From Frankiaceae bacterium (GTDB lineage Bacteria; Actinomycetota; Actinomycetes; Frankiales; Frankiaceae), in NCBI GenBank assembly GCA_030840885.1, contig JAVEDQ010000281.1, positions 1 to 12,378 of the forward strand: a stretch of 12,378 nucleotides of DNA, written 5' to 3'. Positions 1 to 6,582 of this stretch are shown one piece after another. The position numbers were made by a program, and so were the translations under genes. The notes under the pieces are model-generated. The model was not told where the DNA came from. It ran no database searches and saw nothing but the letters and a program-made list of their open reading frames with translations. Every line of letters begins with the position of its first letter. The stretch's first letter is position 1.

Positions 1-411
1 CATCTGCCGGGCGGTGCCGGTGATGATCTTCTCGGCAGCGTCCAGGTCGCGCGCGTTCAGATCGGGCATCTTGGTCTGCGCGATCTCCCGGACCTGCTCC
101 CGGCTGAGCGACCCGGCCTTGACGGTGTGCGGCGTCGAGCTGCCCTTGTCGAGGCCGGCGGCCTTGAGGATCAGCCGTGCGGCCGGCGGGGTCTTGGTGA
201 CGAAGGTGAACGAGCGGTCCTCGAACACCGAGATCTCGACCGGCACGACGTTGCCGCGCTGCGCCTCGGTGGCCGCGTTGTACTGCTTGACGAACTCCAT
301 GATGTTGACGCCGTGCTGACCCAGGGCCGGGCCGACCGGCGGGGCCGGCGTCGCGGCACCGGCCTTGATCTGCAACTTGATGTCGGCCGAGAGCTTCTTC
401 TTCGGAGGCAT
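1..411 (-). CDS. rplK: 50S ribosomal protein L11 (partial, 3' end beyond window)
   Basis: L11 binds the GTPase-associated region of 23S rRNA at the base of the ribosomal stalk and contacts elongation and release factors. The minus-strand frame opens with ATG at 411 and stays open to base 1, giving 137 residues. The family is usually about 143 residues, so only the last few are missing. The N-terminus [14 protein letters not shown], the proline-rich segment [13 protein letters not shown] near residues 22-34, and the C-terminal RNA-binding region with [10 protein letters not shown] and the late [10 protein letters not shown] are typical L11. A purine-rich GAGGAAA lies just before the ATG. The gene follows nusG by 85 bases, the usual secE-nusG-rplK order, and rplA would be expected next outside the window. 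Identification is essentially certain; the stop is not visible. Confidence 0.97.
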   Translation of the reverse strand, partial: MPPKKKLSADIKLQIKAGAATPAPPVGPALGQHGVNIMEFVKQYNAATEAQRGNVVPVEISVFEDRSFTFVTKTPPAARLILKAAGLDKGSSTPHTVKAGSLSREQVREIAQTKMPDLNARDLDAAEKIITGTARQM

Positions 412-496
412 GTTTCCTCGTACTCCTGTTATCTGCTGATGCTGTGTCTGCGGAGGCCCGAGACCGGGCCACGAGGTCGGATCAGATCTTCGCGAC

Positions 497-1282
497 CTAG
501 ATCTTGGCGACCTGGTTGAACTCGAGCTCGACCGGGGTCTCGCGGCCGAAGATCGACACCAGCACCTTGAGGCGCTGGGCGTCGAGGTTGACCTCGCTGA
601 TCGTCGCCGGGAGCGTCGCGAACGGGCCATCGGTGACGGTGACCGACTCTCCGACCGTGTACTCCTGAGCCTTGGGCGCCTCGATGCGCTTCTTCTCGAC
701 CACGGGCGCCAGGATCCCGGCGACCTCCGAGGTACGCAGCGGCGAGGGACGGTTCGTCAGCCCGACGAAGCCGGTGACGTTCGGGGTGTTGCGGACCGCG
801 GACCACGACTCGTCGGTCAGGTCCATGCGGATGTAGACGTAGCCCGGGTACTTCTTCTGCTGCACGGTCTGGCGCTTGCCGCCCTTGACCTGCACGACCT
901 CTTCGGTCGGGACCTCGATCTGGAAGATGTAGTCCTCCATGTTGAGGCTGGCCGTCCGCTGCTCGAGGTTCGACTTCACGCGACCCTCGTAGCCGGCGTA
1001 CGTGTGCAGCACGTACCAGTCCCCCGGGAGCGCCTCGAGCTGACGGCGGAACTCCTCGACGGGGTCGAGGTCCTCTTCGGGCTCGGCGGGCGCAGTCGCC
1101 TCAGCCGCAACGGCGTCGGGCTCGAGATAGCCGGGCCCGTCCTCCGTCCCGGTCAGGCCGGAGCCGAGATCGTCTTCCTCGCCGGCGGTGCCGGCCTCGG
1201 TGGCCGTCACCACCTCGTCCTCGCGCATCTCGATGGGGTCGAGCGCGTCGACCGCTTCGCTCTGCTCGGACTGCTCTGTCAC
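497..1282 (-). CDS. nusG: Transcription termination/antitermination factor NusG
   Basis: NusG binds RNA polymerase through its NGN domain and couples it to ribosomes or Rho through its KOW domain. The 261-residue product has an acidic, low-complexity N-terminal extension (about residues 1-85), as actinobacterial NusG proteins often do. The NGN domain runs from [11 protein letters not shown] (about 89-99) through [11 protein letters not shown] to VTGFVGL (about 175). The C-terminal KOW domain is about 207-261 and contains [18 protein letters not shown]. The start is GTG at 1282. It is preceded by GAGGAAG, which overlaps the secE stop codon, so translation of secE and nusG is probably coupled (12 bases between stop and start). 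The stop is TAG at 497-499. The family call is secure; the extension's function is unknown. Confidence 0.97.
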   Translation of the reverse strand: MTEQSEQSEAVDALDPIEMREDEVVTATEAGTAGEEDDLGSGLTGTEDGPGYLEPDAVAAEATAPAEPEEDLDPVEEFRRQLEALPGDWYVLHTYAGYEGRVKSNLEQRTASLNMEDYIFQIEVPTEEVVQVKGGKRQTVQQKKYPGYVYIRMDLTDESWSAVRNTPNVTGFVGLTNRPSPLRTSEVAGILAPVVEKKRIEAPKAQEYTVGESVTVTDGPFATLPATISEVNLDAQRLKVLVSIFGRETPVELEFNQVAKI

Positions 1283-1294
1283 AGCTCTACTTCC

Positions 1295-1555
1295 TCATCC
1301 GAAGATTGCCAGGACGGCCTTGGTCAGCCCGTAGTCCAGGCCGGACACGAAGGCCGTCAGAACGCTCACGAACACGAGCACCACGAGCACGTAGACGCCG
1401 AGCTCACGGCGACCGGGGTAGATCACCTTGCGGAGCTCGCTCAACACCTCCCGGTAGAACTGCACCGGCTTCGAGCGGCGGTTGCCACCGCGGCGTGCTC
1501 CACGTCCTCCGGCCTCCGGCGAAACGGGGGCCGACTCCTGGGTGTCGGTCGCCAT
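1295..1555 (-). CDS. secE: Preprotein translocase subunit SecE
   Basis: SecE is the small clamp subunit that stabilises SecY in the SecYEG channel of the cytoplasmic membrane. The 86-residue product has a basic, glycine-rich N-terminus (about 16-30), the conserved cytoplasmic amphipathic segment EVLSELRKVIYPGRREL (about 36-52), and one membrane span (about 53-71). This is the single-span form usual outside Gammaproteobacteria. ATG at 1555 was chosen over upstream in-frame starts because GGGGAGGGA lies just before it and the upstream translation runs into tRNA-Trp with no family similarity. The gene sits 153 bases after tRNA-Trp and 12 bases before nusG. That interval may hold a promoter, but I see no convincing one. 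Confidence 0.96.
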   Translation of the reverse strand: MATDTQESAPVSPEAGGRGARRGGNRRSKPVQFYREVLSELRKVIYPGRRELGVYVLVVLVFVSVLTAFVSGLDYGLTKAVLAIFG

Positions 1556-1708
1556 CGCTGTCCCTCCCCGTTGCCTTTGCGGACGACGGCGACATCCCGG
1601 AAGGACGCCGCGTCGTACCTGTGGTGTGCGGACGTACTGCGTTGCTTGTGCTCGTGCTTGCCGTGCCGCTCGTACGTGGTGCTGGTCGTCAGAGCGTTGC
1701 TCGCTCCG

Positions 1709-1781
1709 CAGGGGCGACAGGACTTGAACCTGCAACAACCGGTTTTGGAGACCGGGACTCTGCCAATTGAGCTACGCCCCT
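1709..1781 (-). tRNA. tRNA-Trp (anticodon CCA)
   Basis: On the minus strand a 73-base cloverleaf starts AGGGGCG and closes with CGCCCCT plus discriminator G, a perfect seven-pair acceptor stem. The D-arm contains GCTCAATTGGCAGAG, the anticodon arm CCGGT-CTCCAAA-ACCGG gives anticodon CCA, and the T-arm is GCAGG-TTCAAGT-CCTGT. The 3' CCA is not encoded. Its place between hadB and secE matches trpT in mycobacteria. Confidence 0.97.
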
Positions 1782-1831
1782 CCAGGGAGCGCGGGCGTGC
1801 CGGAGCAGGGGCCCGAACACCCCGAGCGGCC

Positions 1832-1837
1832 AGTGTA
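1832..1837 (-). promoter_or_regulatory. Possible -10 element for tRNA-Trp
   Basis: The minus strand reads TACACT (a TAnnnT-type -10) about 51 bases before the tRNA-Trp 5' end, inside the 129-base gap after hadB. No good -35 is visible 16-18 bases upstream, so the tRNA may instead be transcribed by readthrough from hadB. Confidence 0.25.
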
Positions 1838-1910
1838 CGTGGCGGGCCCCCCTCCGGACACCCGCCAAACCGCCGCCGCACCTCCCGTATCGGGCACCCC
1901 CGGCCGGCTC

Positions 1911-2342
1911 TTAGGTCAGCTGGACGACGGCGCGGGCCTGGCTGAGCACGAGGGTCTCCCCCAGCCGCGCGTCAACGGCGACGGCGACACGGTTGCCGTC
2001 GAGCTTCTCCTCGACGGTGCCGCGGATGGTGAGGGTTGCACCGCGGTCGTCGTCCGGGACCGGGACCATCGCCGAGAACCGGACGCCGTAGTCGACGACG
2101 GCGGCCGGGTCGCCGGCCCACTCGGTGAGCAGGCGGCCGGCGGTGGCCATCGTGAACATGCCGTGCGCGATGACGTCGGGCAGACCGACCAGGGTCGCGA
2201 AGCGCTGGTTCCAGTGGATGATGTTGAAGTCGCCCGAGGCACCCGCGTACTGGATCAACTGCCACCGCTGGATCGGGAACTCGCGGGCGGGGATCTCGCT
2301 GCCGACCTCGACGTCGTCGTAGCGGACGGTCGTGGCGCTCAT
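1911..2342 (-). CDS. hadB: MaoC-like (3R)-hydroxyacyl dehydratase, catalytic subunit HadB-like
   Basis: This is a single hot-dog-fold R-specific hydratase/dehydratase of 143 residues, close to the 142 of mycobacterial HadB. The hydratase-2 motif YAGASGDFNIIHWNQRFA (about 32-49) supplies the expected catalytic Asp38 and His43, followed by the conserved AHGMFTM segment. The motif has Ile where Pro is usual (GDxNPxH reads GDFNIIH here). HadB-type subunits remove water from (3R)-hydroxyacyl-ACP, as the catalytic half of a heterodimer with HadA. The start overlaps the hadA stop in ATGA (2339-2342), a classic coupled pair. In mycobacteria HadAB serves FAS-II mycolate synthesis. Here, with no hadC in the cluster, the substrate is more likely an ordinary or branched fatty acyl chain; that is inference. 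Confidence 0.9.
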   Translation of the reverse strand: MSATTVRYDDVEVGSEIPAREFPIQRWQLIQYAGASGDFNIIHWNQRFATLVGLPDVIAHGMFTMATAGRLLTEWAGDPAAVVDYGVRFSAMVPVPDDDRGATLTIRGTVEEKLDGNRVAVAVDARLGETLVLSQARAVVQLT

Positions 2343-2815
2343 GCGTTCGACCCTGCGGTCTCGTCGCGGGCGGCGGTACCTCGCGAGATCATGGTGTTCG
2401 TCGCGGTGGCCAGGCGCTCACCCTCGACGGTGGTGATCTCCGAGACGATCTTCATCATCTCGTTGCGGCCGACGTCGCGGATCTCGGCAACGGTGGACGT
2501 CGCGACGACCACGTCGCCCGCGTAGACGGGGCGGTGCAACTCGAAGCGCTGCTCGCCGTGGACGACCCGGCTGTAGTCGAGGCCGAGATCGGGGTCGCCC
2601 ATCGGGCCGCTGGGCCGGCGGAAGGTGAGGGTGGTCAGGAAGGTCGGCGGCGCGACGAGGTCGCGATGCCCGGCGGCCCGGGCGGCGTCGACGTCGTGGG
2701 ACACCGGGCTGGCATCACCGATGGCCGTGCTGAAGTGACGCACGAGCTCCCGGCCGATTTCGAACGGTGGGCTCGACTCGTACGCGCGCCCGATGAACTC
2801 CCGGTTCAGCGGCAC
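2339..2815 (-). CDS. hadA: FAS1-like/MaoC N-terminal dehydratase partner subunit HadA-like
   Basis: The 158-residue product matches the non-catalytic partner of (3R)-hydroxyacyl-ACP dehydratase. It begins MPLNREFIGRAY, has a hot-dog central helix region around AIGDASPVSHD (31-41) and APPTFLTTLTF (55-65), and carries the typical HGEQRFELHRPVYAGDVV segment (about 86-103). HadA-type subunits bind and orient the acyl chain while HadB carries the Asp/His pair. The start is GTG at 2815. The nearby upstream ATGs at 2844 and 2859 are out of frame, and GGGGA lies 8 bases before the GTG. The last four bases overlap hadB. A separate 17-codon leader ORF ends inside the start of this gene. rpmG is 149 bases upstream. 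Confidence 0.9.
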   Translation of the reverse strand: MPLNREFIGRAYESSPPFEIGRELVRHFSTAIGDASPVSHDVDAARAAGHRDLVAPPTFLTTLTFRRPSGPMGDPDLGLDYSRVVHGEQRFELHRPVYAGDVVVATSTVAEIRDVGRNEMMKIVSEITTVEGERLATATNTMISRGTAARDETAGSNA

Positions 2816-2859
2816 TGTTCTGTCCCCGTCGCCGCTGTTCCCATCGCCCTGACCCCCAT
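2806..2859 (-). CDS. Possible 17-codon leader ORF overlapping the hadA start
   Basis: On the minus strand an ATG at 2859 has a strong GGAGGG seven bases upstream (plus-strand 2867-2872), a better ribosome site than hadA has. It reads MGVRAMGTAATGTEQCR and stops with TGA at 2806-2808, ten bases inside hadA but in another frame. The arrangement would let terminating ribosomes re-initiate at the hadA GTG (translational coupling). The peptide resembles nothing I know. It could be chance: such short frames are common in GC-rich DNA. Confidence 0.35.
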   Translation of the reverse strand: MGVRAMGTAATGTEQCR

Positions 2860-2923
2860 GGCACGACCCTCCACCTCACGGCGGACGGAGCGACGATGCC
2901 CCGCCCTCGGAGGTCGGACGCTA

Positions 2924-2949
2924 GCAGCCGGGTTCGAGGACCCGGCTGC
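2924..2949 (-). terminator. Hairpin just downstream of rpmG
   Basis: Perfect 10-bp inverted repeat GCAGCCGGGT / ACCCGGCTGC with a six-base loop (2934-2939), starting 15 bases after the rpmG stop. No T-run follows on the minus strand, so it would be a GC-rich hairpin terminator, an attenuator, or an mRNA 3'-end stabiliser separating rpmG from hadAB. Confidence 0.5.
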
Positions 2950-2964
2950 ACGCGGACCGAGGCG

Positions 2965-3132
2965 TCAGCGGGTCTCGCGGTGGTCGGTGTGGTGACCACA
3001 GTTGGAGCAGAACTTCTGCAGGTCGAGCCGGTCGGGGTCGTTGCGCCGGTTCTTCTTGGTGATGTAGTTCCGGTGCTTGCAGACCTGGCAGGCCATGGTG
3101 ATCTTCGGACGAACGTCGGTGGCTCTGGCCAC
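2965..3132 (-). CDS. rpmG: 50S ribosomal protein L33, zinc-ribbon form
   Basis: L33 is a small large-subunit protein near the E-site. The frame reads [20 protein letters not shown] and continues through [20 protein letters not shown] to HHTDHRETR, 55 residues, the usual length. Two CxxC pairs (CQVC at 15-18 and CSNC at 42-45) mark the zinc-binding (C+) version. The start is taken as GTG at 3132, with AAGAAGG 8 bases upstream. An in-frame GTG at 3141 would add three residues but sits on top of that ribosome site. The gene lies 77 bases after tRNA-Met and before hadA, the same position as rpmG2 in mycobacteria. Confidence 0.96.
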   Translation of the reverse strand: MARATDVRPKITMACQVCKHRNYITKKNRRNDPDRLDLQKFCSNCGHHTDHRETR

Positions 3133-3209
3133 GTCGAACACCTTCTTTGTGTCGCAGGAAGTCCGCCGGAGGCGGGATTCGATGGCGCCCGCCGGAGGCG
3201 GATTGCCGG

Positions 3210-3283
3210 TAGCGGAGGCCGGATTTGAACCGGCGACATAGCGATTATGAGCCGCTTGCTCTGCCAGGCTGAGCTACTCCGCC
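3210..3283 (-). tRNA. tRNA-Met (anticodon CAT), elongator type
   Basis: A 74-base minus-strand cloverleaf starts GGCGGAG and closes CTCCGCT plus discriminator A, with a G-T pair at position 1-72. The anticodon arm AGCGG-CTCATAA-TCGCT gives CAT, and the T-arm is GCCGG-TTCAAAT-CCGGC. The anticodon stem lacks the three G-C pairs of initiator tRNA, so this is elongator Met rather than fMet. CCA is not encoded. It sits between tRNA-Thr and rpmG, as metT does in mycobacteria. Confidence 0.95.
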
Positions 3284-3312
3284 GGCAGGCGATGAACGCC
3301 CGGTTCGTGCGA

Positions 3313-3326
3313 CCCCTTTTCAGGGG
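3313..3326 (-). other. Small GAAA-tetraloop hairpin between tRNA-Thr and tRNA-Met
   Basis: On the minus strand CCCCT-GAAA-AGGGG forms a 5-bp stem closed by a GNRA tetraloop, midway in the 72-base spacer between the two tRNAs. It could mark a processing point of a shared tRNA transcript or a weak terminator. No T-run follows. Confidence 0.3.
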
Positions 3327-3355
3327 ACCGTCCGGTCCGGATGCCCGCCACCTCG

Positions 3356-3428
3356 AGCCCCTTTACGGAATCGAACCGTAGACCTTCTCCTTACCATGGA
3401 GACGCTCTGCCGACTGAGCTAAAGGGGC
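3356..3428 (-). tRNA. tRNA-Thr (anticodon GGT)
   Basis: A 73-base minus-strand cloverleaf has acceptor GCCCCTT paired with AAGGGGC, discriminator T, D-arm GCTCAGTCGGCAGAGC, anticodon arm TCTCC-ATGGTAA-GGAGA (anticodon GGT) and T-arm TACGG-TTCGATT-CCGTA. All stems are complete. CCA is not encoded. It is the first tRNA of the thrT-metT-rpmG arrangement. Confidence 0.97.
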
Positions 3429-3484
3429 GCAGCCGTCGATCAGCTTACAGCCTCCGGCCTGCTCCTGCGGGCGACGTTCGCCGC

Positions 3485-6022
3485 TCAGCGGGCGCCGCTG
3501 CTGCGCAGCAGCCGGACGCGGGAACGCACCGTCCCCTCGCGCAGGGCGAACCAGGCACCGAGCCGATCCGCCGGCAGCGGGCGGCTGAACAGATAGCCCT
3601 GGGCGACGTCGCAACCGAGCTCGATGAGACGGTCCCGGCTCCCCTCGTCCTCGACGCCCTCGGCGACGACCGAGAGGTCGAGCTGACGGGCCAGGCCGAT
3701 GATCGTGGAGACGATGGCGGCGTCGCTCTCGTCGGTGCCCATGTCGCGGACGAACGACTTGTCGATCTTCACTTCCTTGACGGGCAGCATCCGCAGGTAG
3801 GCCAACGACGAGTACCCGGTCCCGAAGTCGTCGACGGAGAGCGAGAGTCCGTCGCGGGCCAGCTCCCGCAGCACCGGGAGGGTGCGTGGCACGTCGGCCA
3901 TCACGGAGCTCTCGGTGATCTCGAGGGAGAGCATCGACGGCTCGAGGTCGAACCGGGTCAGGAGCCTGCGCACGGTCGGGATGAGGTCCGGGTCGAGCAG
4001 GCCGCGCGCCGAGAGGTTGACCGCGACCGGCACCCGCCGCCCGGCGTCGAGCCAGGTGCGGACCTGCTGCAGCGCTATCTCCAGCACCACCCGGGTGAGC
4101 GGCACGACCAGCCCGGTGCGCTCGGCCATCGGCAGGAACTCGTCGCTGGCCAGCAGACCGTCGACGGGGTGCCGCCAGCGGACCAGGGCCTCGACACCGA
4201 CCACCTCGCCGCCGGCGAGCTGGACCTTGGGCTGGTAGTGCACCTCGAGCTCGTCCCGGTCGAGCGCCTTGCGCAGTTCCCCGACGCGGGCGAGCCGCCG
4301 GGGGTCGCTGGGCTCCATCGCGCTCGACCAGGCCTGCACGGGTGGTTCGGAGCCCTTGGCCTTGCGAAGCGCCGCCTCACCGCGACGCAGCAGCAGCTCG
4401 GGGTCCAGGCCGTGCTCCGGCGCGACGGCGATCCCGACCGCCCCGCTGACGTCCACGCCGAGCCCCTCGACGTCGACCGGCTCGAGCAGGGCCTCACGAA
4501 CCTGGCCCGCGATGTCGACGGCGAGCGCGAGGGTGGCGCCGGGGAGCAGGACGGCGAACTCGTCGTTGCCCAGCCGCGCCACCGTCGACGACAGCGGGAC
4601 CACGGAGGTCAGCCGGTCAGCGACCTGACGCAGCACGGAGTCGCCGCTGGCGTGCCCGAGGCTGTCGTTGACCTCCTGGAACCGATCGAGGTCCACCAGC
4701 AGGACGGCGGCGCCCTGGTCGACGGACTCGGTGAGGCGGACCGCGAGCAGCGAACGGTTGGGTAATCCGGTCAACCGGTCGTGCGTGGCGTCGTGGACCG
4801 AGCGCTCCCGCAGCCAGTCGTTGTTCAACGCGACCGCGACGTGCGCCGCAAGGGCCTCGGCGGCGCGGACGTCCTCGGCCGAGAAGGTCGACATGTCACC
4901 GAGACGGTCATCGAGCTCCAGCAACCCGATCGGCGTTCCCGACCCACCGGGCAGTGCGACGAGCAGCGCCTCCCGTAACCCCTGCTCCTCGAGCCAGGAC
5001 GACGTCGAGTTGCGCGCCAGCACGAGGCTCTCGCCGGTCTCGAGCAAGCCGGTCCGCACCGCGTCGCGCGGCGGCGCATGGAGTTCCTCGAGCGCACCCT
5101 CATGGGTCAGCCGGAGTCCGGCCGGGAGCCCGGGGGGTGGGTCCGCGAGCCACACCGTGGCCGTGTCGGCGGCGGCGAACTTCGCCGCGTCGGTCAGCAG
5201 GAGCGCCAACAGCTCGAGGCTGCCGGCGGTGCCGACGACCCGCTGAGCGAAGCCGTGCACCTCGGCGAGGGTTGCGTGCCGCCGGGCAAGCAAGGCGTAG
5301 GAGCGGTACGCCAGGAGCACCAGCAGACCGACGACGCCGAGCACCACCACGGACAGCGGCTCCACCTTGATGGCCAAGGTGGCCAGCAGGCCCAGGCTGG
5401 TCGTGAGGGTTCCGCCCAGGATGAGCCTCGGGAACAACCCGGCCAGGTCGGACCGGCCCGGCCGGCCCTGGGTCGCCGTCACGGCGATGGCCACCCAGAA
5501 GGCACTGGACAGGTCGGCCACGAGAATGGCGGCGTAGATGGCCGGCCACGCCCGGGGCTCCTGCGGAGACACCGAGGCGAGCGACTGGAACACCGCCACC
5601 GCGATGCCCGTCTCCGCCGCGGCGAGAGCCACGTTGAAGGCGGCCTTCGCGGCGGCGAGACTGCCGCGCACATAGCGCCAGGTGTAGATCAGCACGTCGG
5701 CGATCAACCGGGCGGCGAGCAGCTCCACCGGTGAGACCAGGGCGAGACCGACGACGAGCGGCGCCTCGGAGAGGCTCAGGGTGAAGCCCTGCCGCCGCAC
5801 CTCGATGTGCGCCTGGCTCCCCTCGAAGACGAGGAACCCGAGCGTGAGCAGGGCTGTCGTTCCGAAGGCGAGCGGCTCCTCGCCCACGTGGCCGACGAAC
5901 CGTGCCCAGAGGACGACGGCGAACGCGGTCAGGAAGAACAGGAGTACGGCCAGCCGCCGGATCGCTTGCGAACGCTCCGGACCGGTGCTGTGTGGGTCGC
6001 GCCGGCCAGACGTCGCCGCCAA
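3485..6022 (-). CDS. Membrane-bound GAF-GGDEF-EAL protein, probable c-di-GMP phosphodiesterase
   Basis: Residue numbers count from the TTG at 6133, the longest frame (882 aa). An N-terminal membrane region with roughly seven to eight hydrophobic stretches spans about 61-280. A GAF-like domain (about 300-440) leads into the GGDEF domain, which begins at DRLTGLPNR (452-460). LLVDLDRFQEVND keeps the first metal Asp481, but the signature reads RLGNDEF (520-526) instead of RxGGDEF. The late motif is also degraded (GEAALRKAK), and no RxxD inhibitory site precedes it. The EAL domain (about 615-870) keeps EAL 648-650, NLSAR, LEITES 737-742, DDFGTGYSS 768-776, KIDKSF 789-794, AEGVED and QGYLFSRPL. The likely activity is c-di-GMP hydrolysis to pGpG, with GGDEF as a possible GTP-sensing regulator. 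The start is placed at TTG 6022 (845 aa) because GGGAGGGA directly precedes it; TTG 6133 has no such site. Confidence 0.9.
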   Translation of the reverse strand: MAATSGRRDPHSTGPERSQAIRRLAVLLFFLTAFAVVLWARFVGHVGEEPLAFGTTALLTLGFLVFEGSQAHIEVRRQGFTLSLSEAPLVVGLALVSPVELLAARLIADVLIYTWRYVRGSLAAAKAAFNVALAAAETGIAVAVFQSLASVSPQEPRAWPAIYAAILVADLSSAFWVAIAVTATQGRPGRSDLAGLFPRLILGGTLTTSLGLLATLAIKVEPLSVVVLGVVGLLVLLAYRSYALLARRHATLAEVHGFAQRVVGTAGSLELLALLLTDAAKFAAADTATVWLADPPPGLPAGLRLTHEGALEELHAPPRDAVRTGLLETGESLVLARNSTSSWLEEQGLREALLVALPGGSGTPIGLLELDDRLGDMSTFSAEDVRAAEALAAHVAVALNNDWLRERSVHDATHDRLTGLPNRSLLAVRLTESVDQGAAVLLVDLDRFQEVNDSLGHASGDSVLRQVADRLTSVVPLSSTVARLGNDEFAVLLPGATLALAVDIAGQVREALLEPVDVEGLGVDVSGAVGIAVAPEHGLDPELLLRRGEAALRKAKGSEPPVQAWSSAMEPSDPRRLARVGELRKALDRDELEVHYQPKVQLAGGEVVGVEALVRWRHPVDGLLASDEFLPMAERTGLVVPLTRVVLEIALQQVRTWLDAGRRVPVAVNLSARGLLDPDLIPTVRRLLTRFDLEPSMLSLEITESSVMADVPRTLPVLRELARDGLSLSVDDFGTGYSSLAYLRMLPVKEVKIDKSFVRDMGTDESDAAIVSTIIGLARQLDLSVVAEGVEDEGSRDRLIELGCDVAQGYLFSRPLPADRLGAWFALREGTVRSRVRLLRSSGAR

Positions 6023-6145
6023 GGATCCCTCCCGCCCGTCGAGAACGACCCGGGTTACGGGTCCTCGCCGGCGAGGAGGTCGGAGCCCACCGCCGTAGCT
6101 GATCAATCTGCCAGCTGCGGGCGGGTCAAACAAGTACTTCGAGCC

Positions 6146-6174
6146 AAATTATTGCGCGAAAAGCGAGACGTCAG
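6146..6174 (-). promoter_or_regulatory. Candidate promoter of the GGDEF-EAL gene
   Basis: On the minus strand CTGACG (6174-6169) is followed after 17 bases by TAATTT (6151-6146), inside the only AT-rich patch of the neighbourhood. The -35-like box overlaps the stop codon of the small upstream gene. The spacing is right, but both boxes only partly match sigma-70-type consensus. A second weak option is TTGACC at 6128-6123. Confidence 0.3.
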
Positions 6175-6344
6175 CTCCAGGAGACGCCGCGGGCGGTGAC
6201 GGTGTGGCCGCCGTCGCCGAGGACGCTGTCACCGTGCGAGCTACCGGCGGCGGCGAAGACGGTCAGGAAGGCGACGAGGCCGAGCACGACACCCGCGATG
6301 AGCAGCAGGGCACGGATGGCGACGGGGCGCAGGGCGATCTGCAT
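6171..6344 (-). CDS. Small membrane or exported peptide of unknown function (57 aa)
   Basis: The peptide starts MQIALRPVAIRALLLIAGVV and has one strongly hydrophobic segment (about residues 11-32) behind two arginines, giving an N-in membrane anchor or an uncleaved signal peptide. A short hydrophilic, glycine-rich tail follows (SSHGDSVLGDGGHTVTARGVSWS). An AAA sequence near residue 31 might be cut by signal peptidase. The start is ATG at 6344, preceded by CCGGAGG at five bases' spacing, a strong ribosome site; the longer upstream frame lacks family or codon support. It lies between the GGDEF-EAL gene (same strand, 148 bases further on) and the divergent cyclase, so it may share control with either. 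I do not recognise a family. Confidence 0.7.
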   Translation of the reverse strand: MQIALRPVAIRALLLIAGVVLGLVAFLTVFAAAGSSHGDSVLGDGGHTVTARGVSWS

Positions 6345-6369
6345 GGGAACCTCCGGGGTTGTGTGGGGA

Positions 6370-6384
6370 AGACACGACTTGTCT
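6370..6384. repeat. Inverted repeat AGACA-n5-TGTCT
   Basis: Two perfect 5-base arms (6370-6374 and 6380-6384) around CGACT, 26 bases upstream of the small gene's ATG. The position fits an operator in its promoter or leader. Short arms make chance possible. Confidence 0.3.
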
Positions 6385-6448
6385 CGGCCGAACGGCGGTG
6401 TCCTCTTGTCACCCGATGGGGTGACCAGAGGTACGGCCATTCGGCCGA
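6384..6448. repeat. Nested concentric palindrome, operator or long hairpin
   Basis: The core is GTCACCC (6408-6414), GATG, GGGTGAC (6419-6425), extended after one mismatch by CTCT (6403-6406) pairing with AGAG (6427-6430). A second outer pair of 9-base arms, TCGGCCGAA (6384-6392) and TTCGGCCGA (6440-6448), is centred on nearly the same point (6416). In all about 20 pairs can form, interrupted by an internal loop. It could bind a dimeric regulator or fold in the leader RNA of the small gene. Confidence 0.55.
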
Positions 6449-6582
6449 TGACCGGCCTCCTGCGGGAGCAACCGAATTCCGGCCGGCCTGCGGATGGGGG
6501 CAAAGAGCCGCCGCCTCTAGCCAAACCGCGAATTCGGACATCGATGACAAACGTGACCCAGAACTCGGGGGTCGTAAACCAA

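Noticed and set aside
1767..2525. Plus-strand frame of 252 codons opposite hadA/hadB
   Set aside because: Antisense shadow of the well-supported hadAB genes, beginning within tRNA-Trp; no recognisable domain.
2924..2949. tRNA-like T-arm (GGTTCGA) suggesting a tRNA remnant
   Set aside because: The GTTCGA lies in a simple 10-bp palindrome with no acceptor, D or anticodon arms around it; better explained as a hairpin after rpmG.
3164..3201. 12-bp direct repeat CGCCGGAGGCGG between tRNA-Met and rpmG
   Set aside because: Two copies (3164-3175 and 3190-3201) are exact but short, very GC-rich and have no clear link to a promoter or structure; too likely by chance to interpret.
3341..4765. Long plus-strand open frame (474 codons) opposite the GGDEF-EAL gene
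   Set aside because: It is antisense to a gene with clear domains, is rich in Gly/Arg/His/Gln as expected for an opposite-strand frame in GC-rich DNA, and crosses the tRNA-Thr gene.
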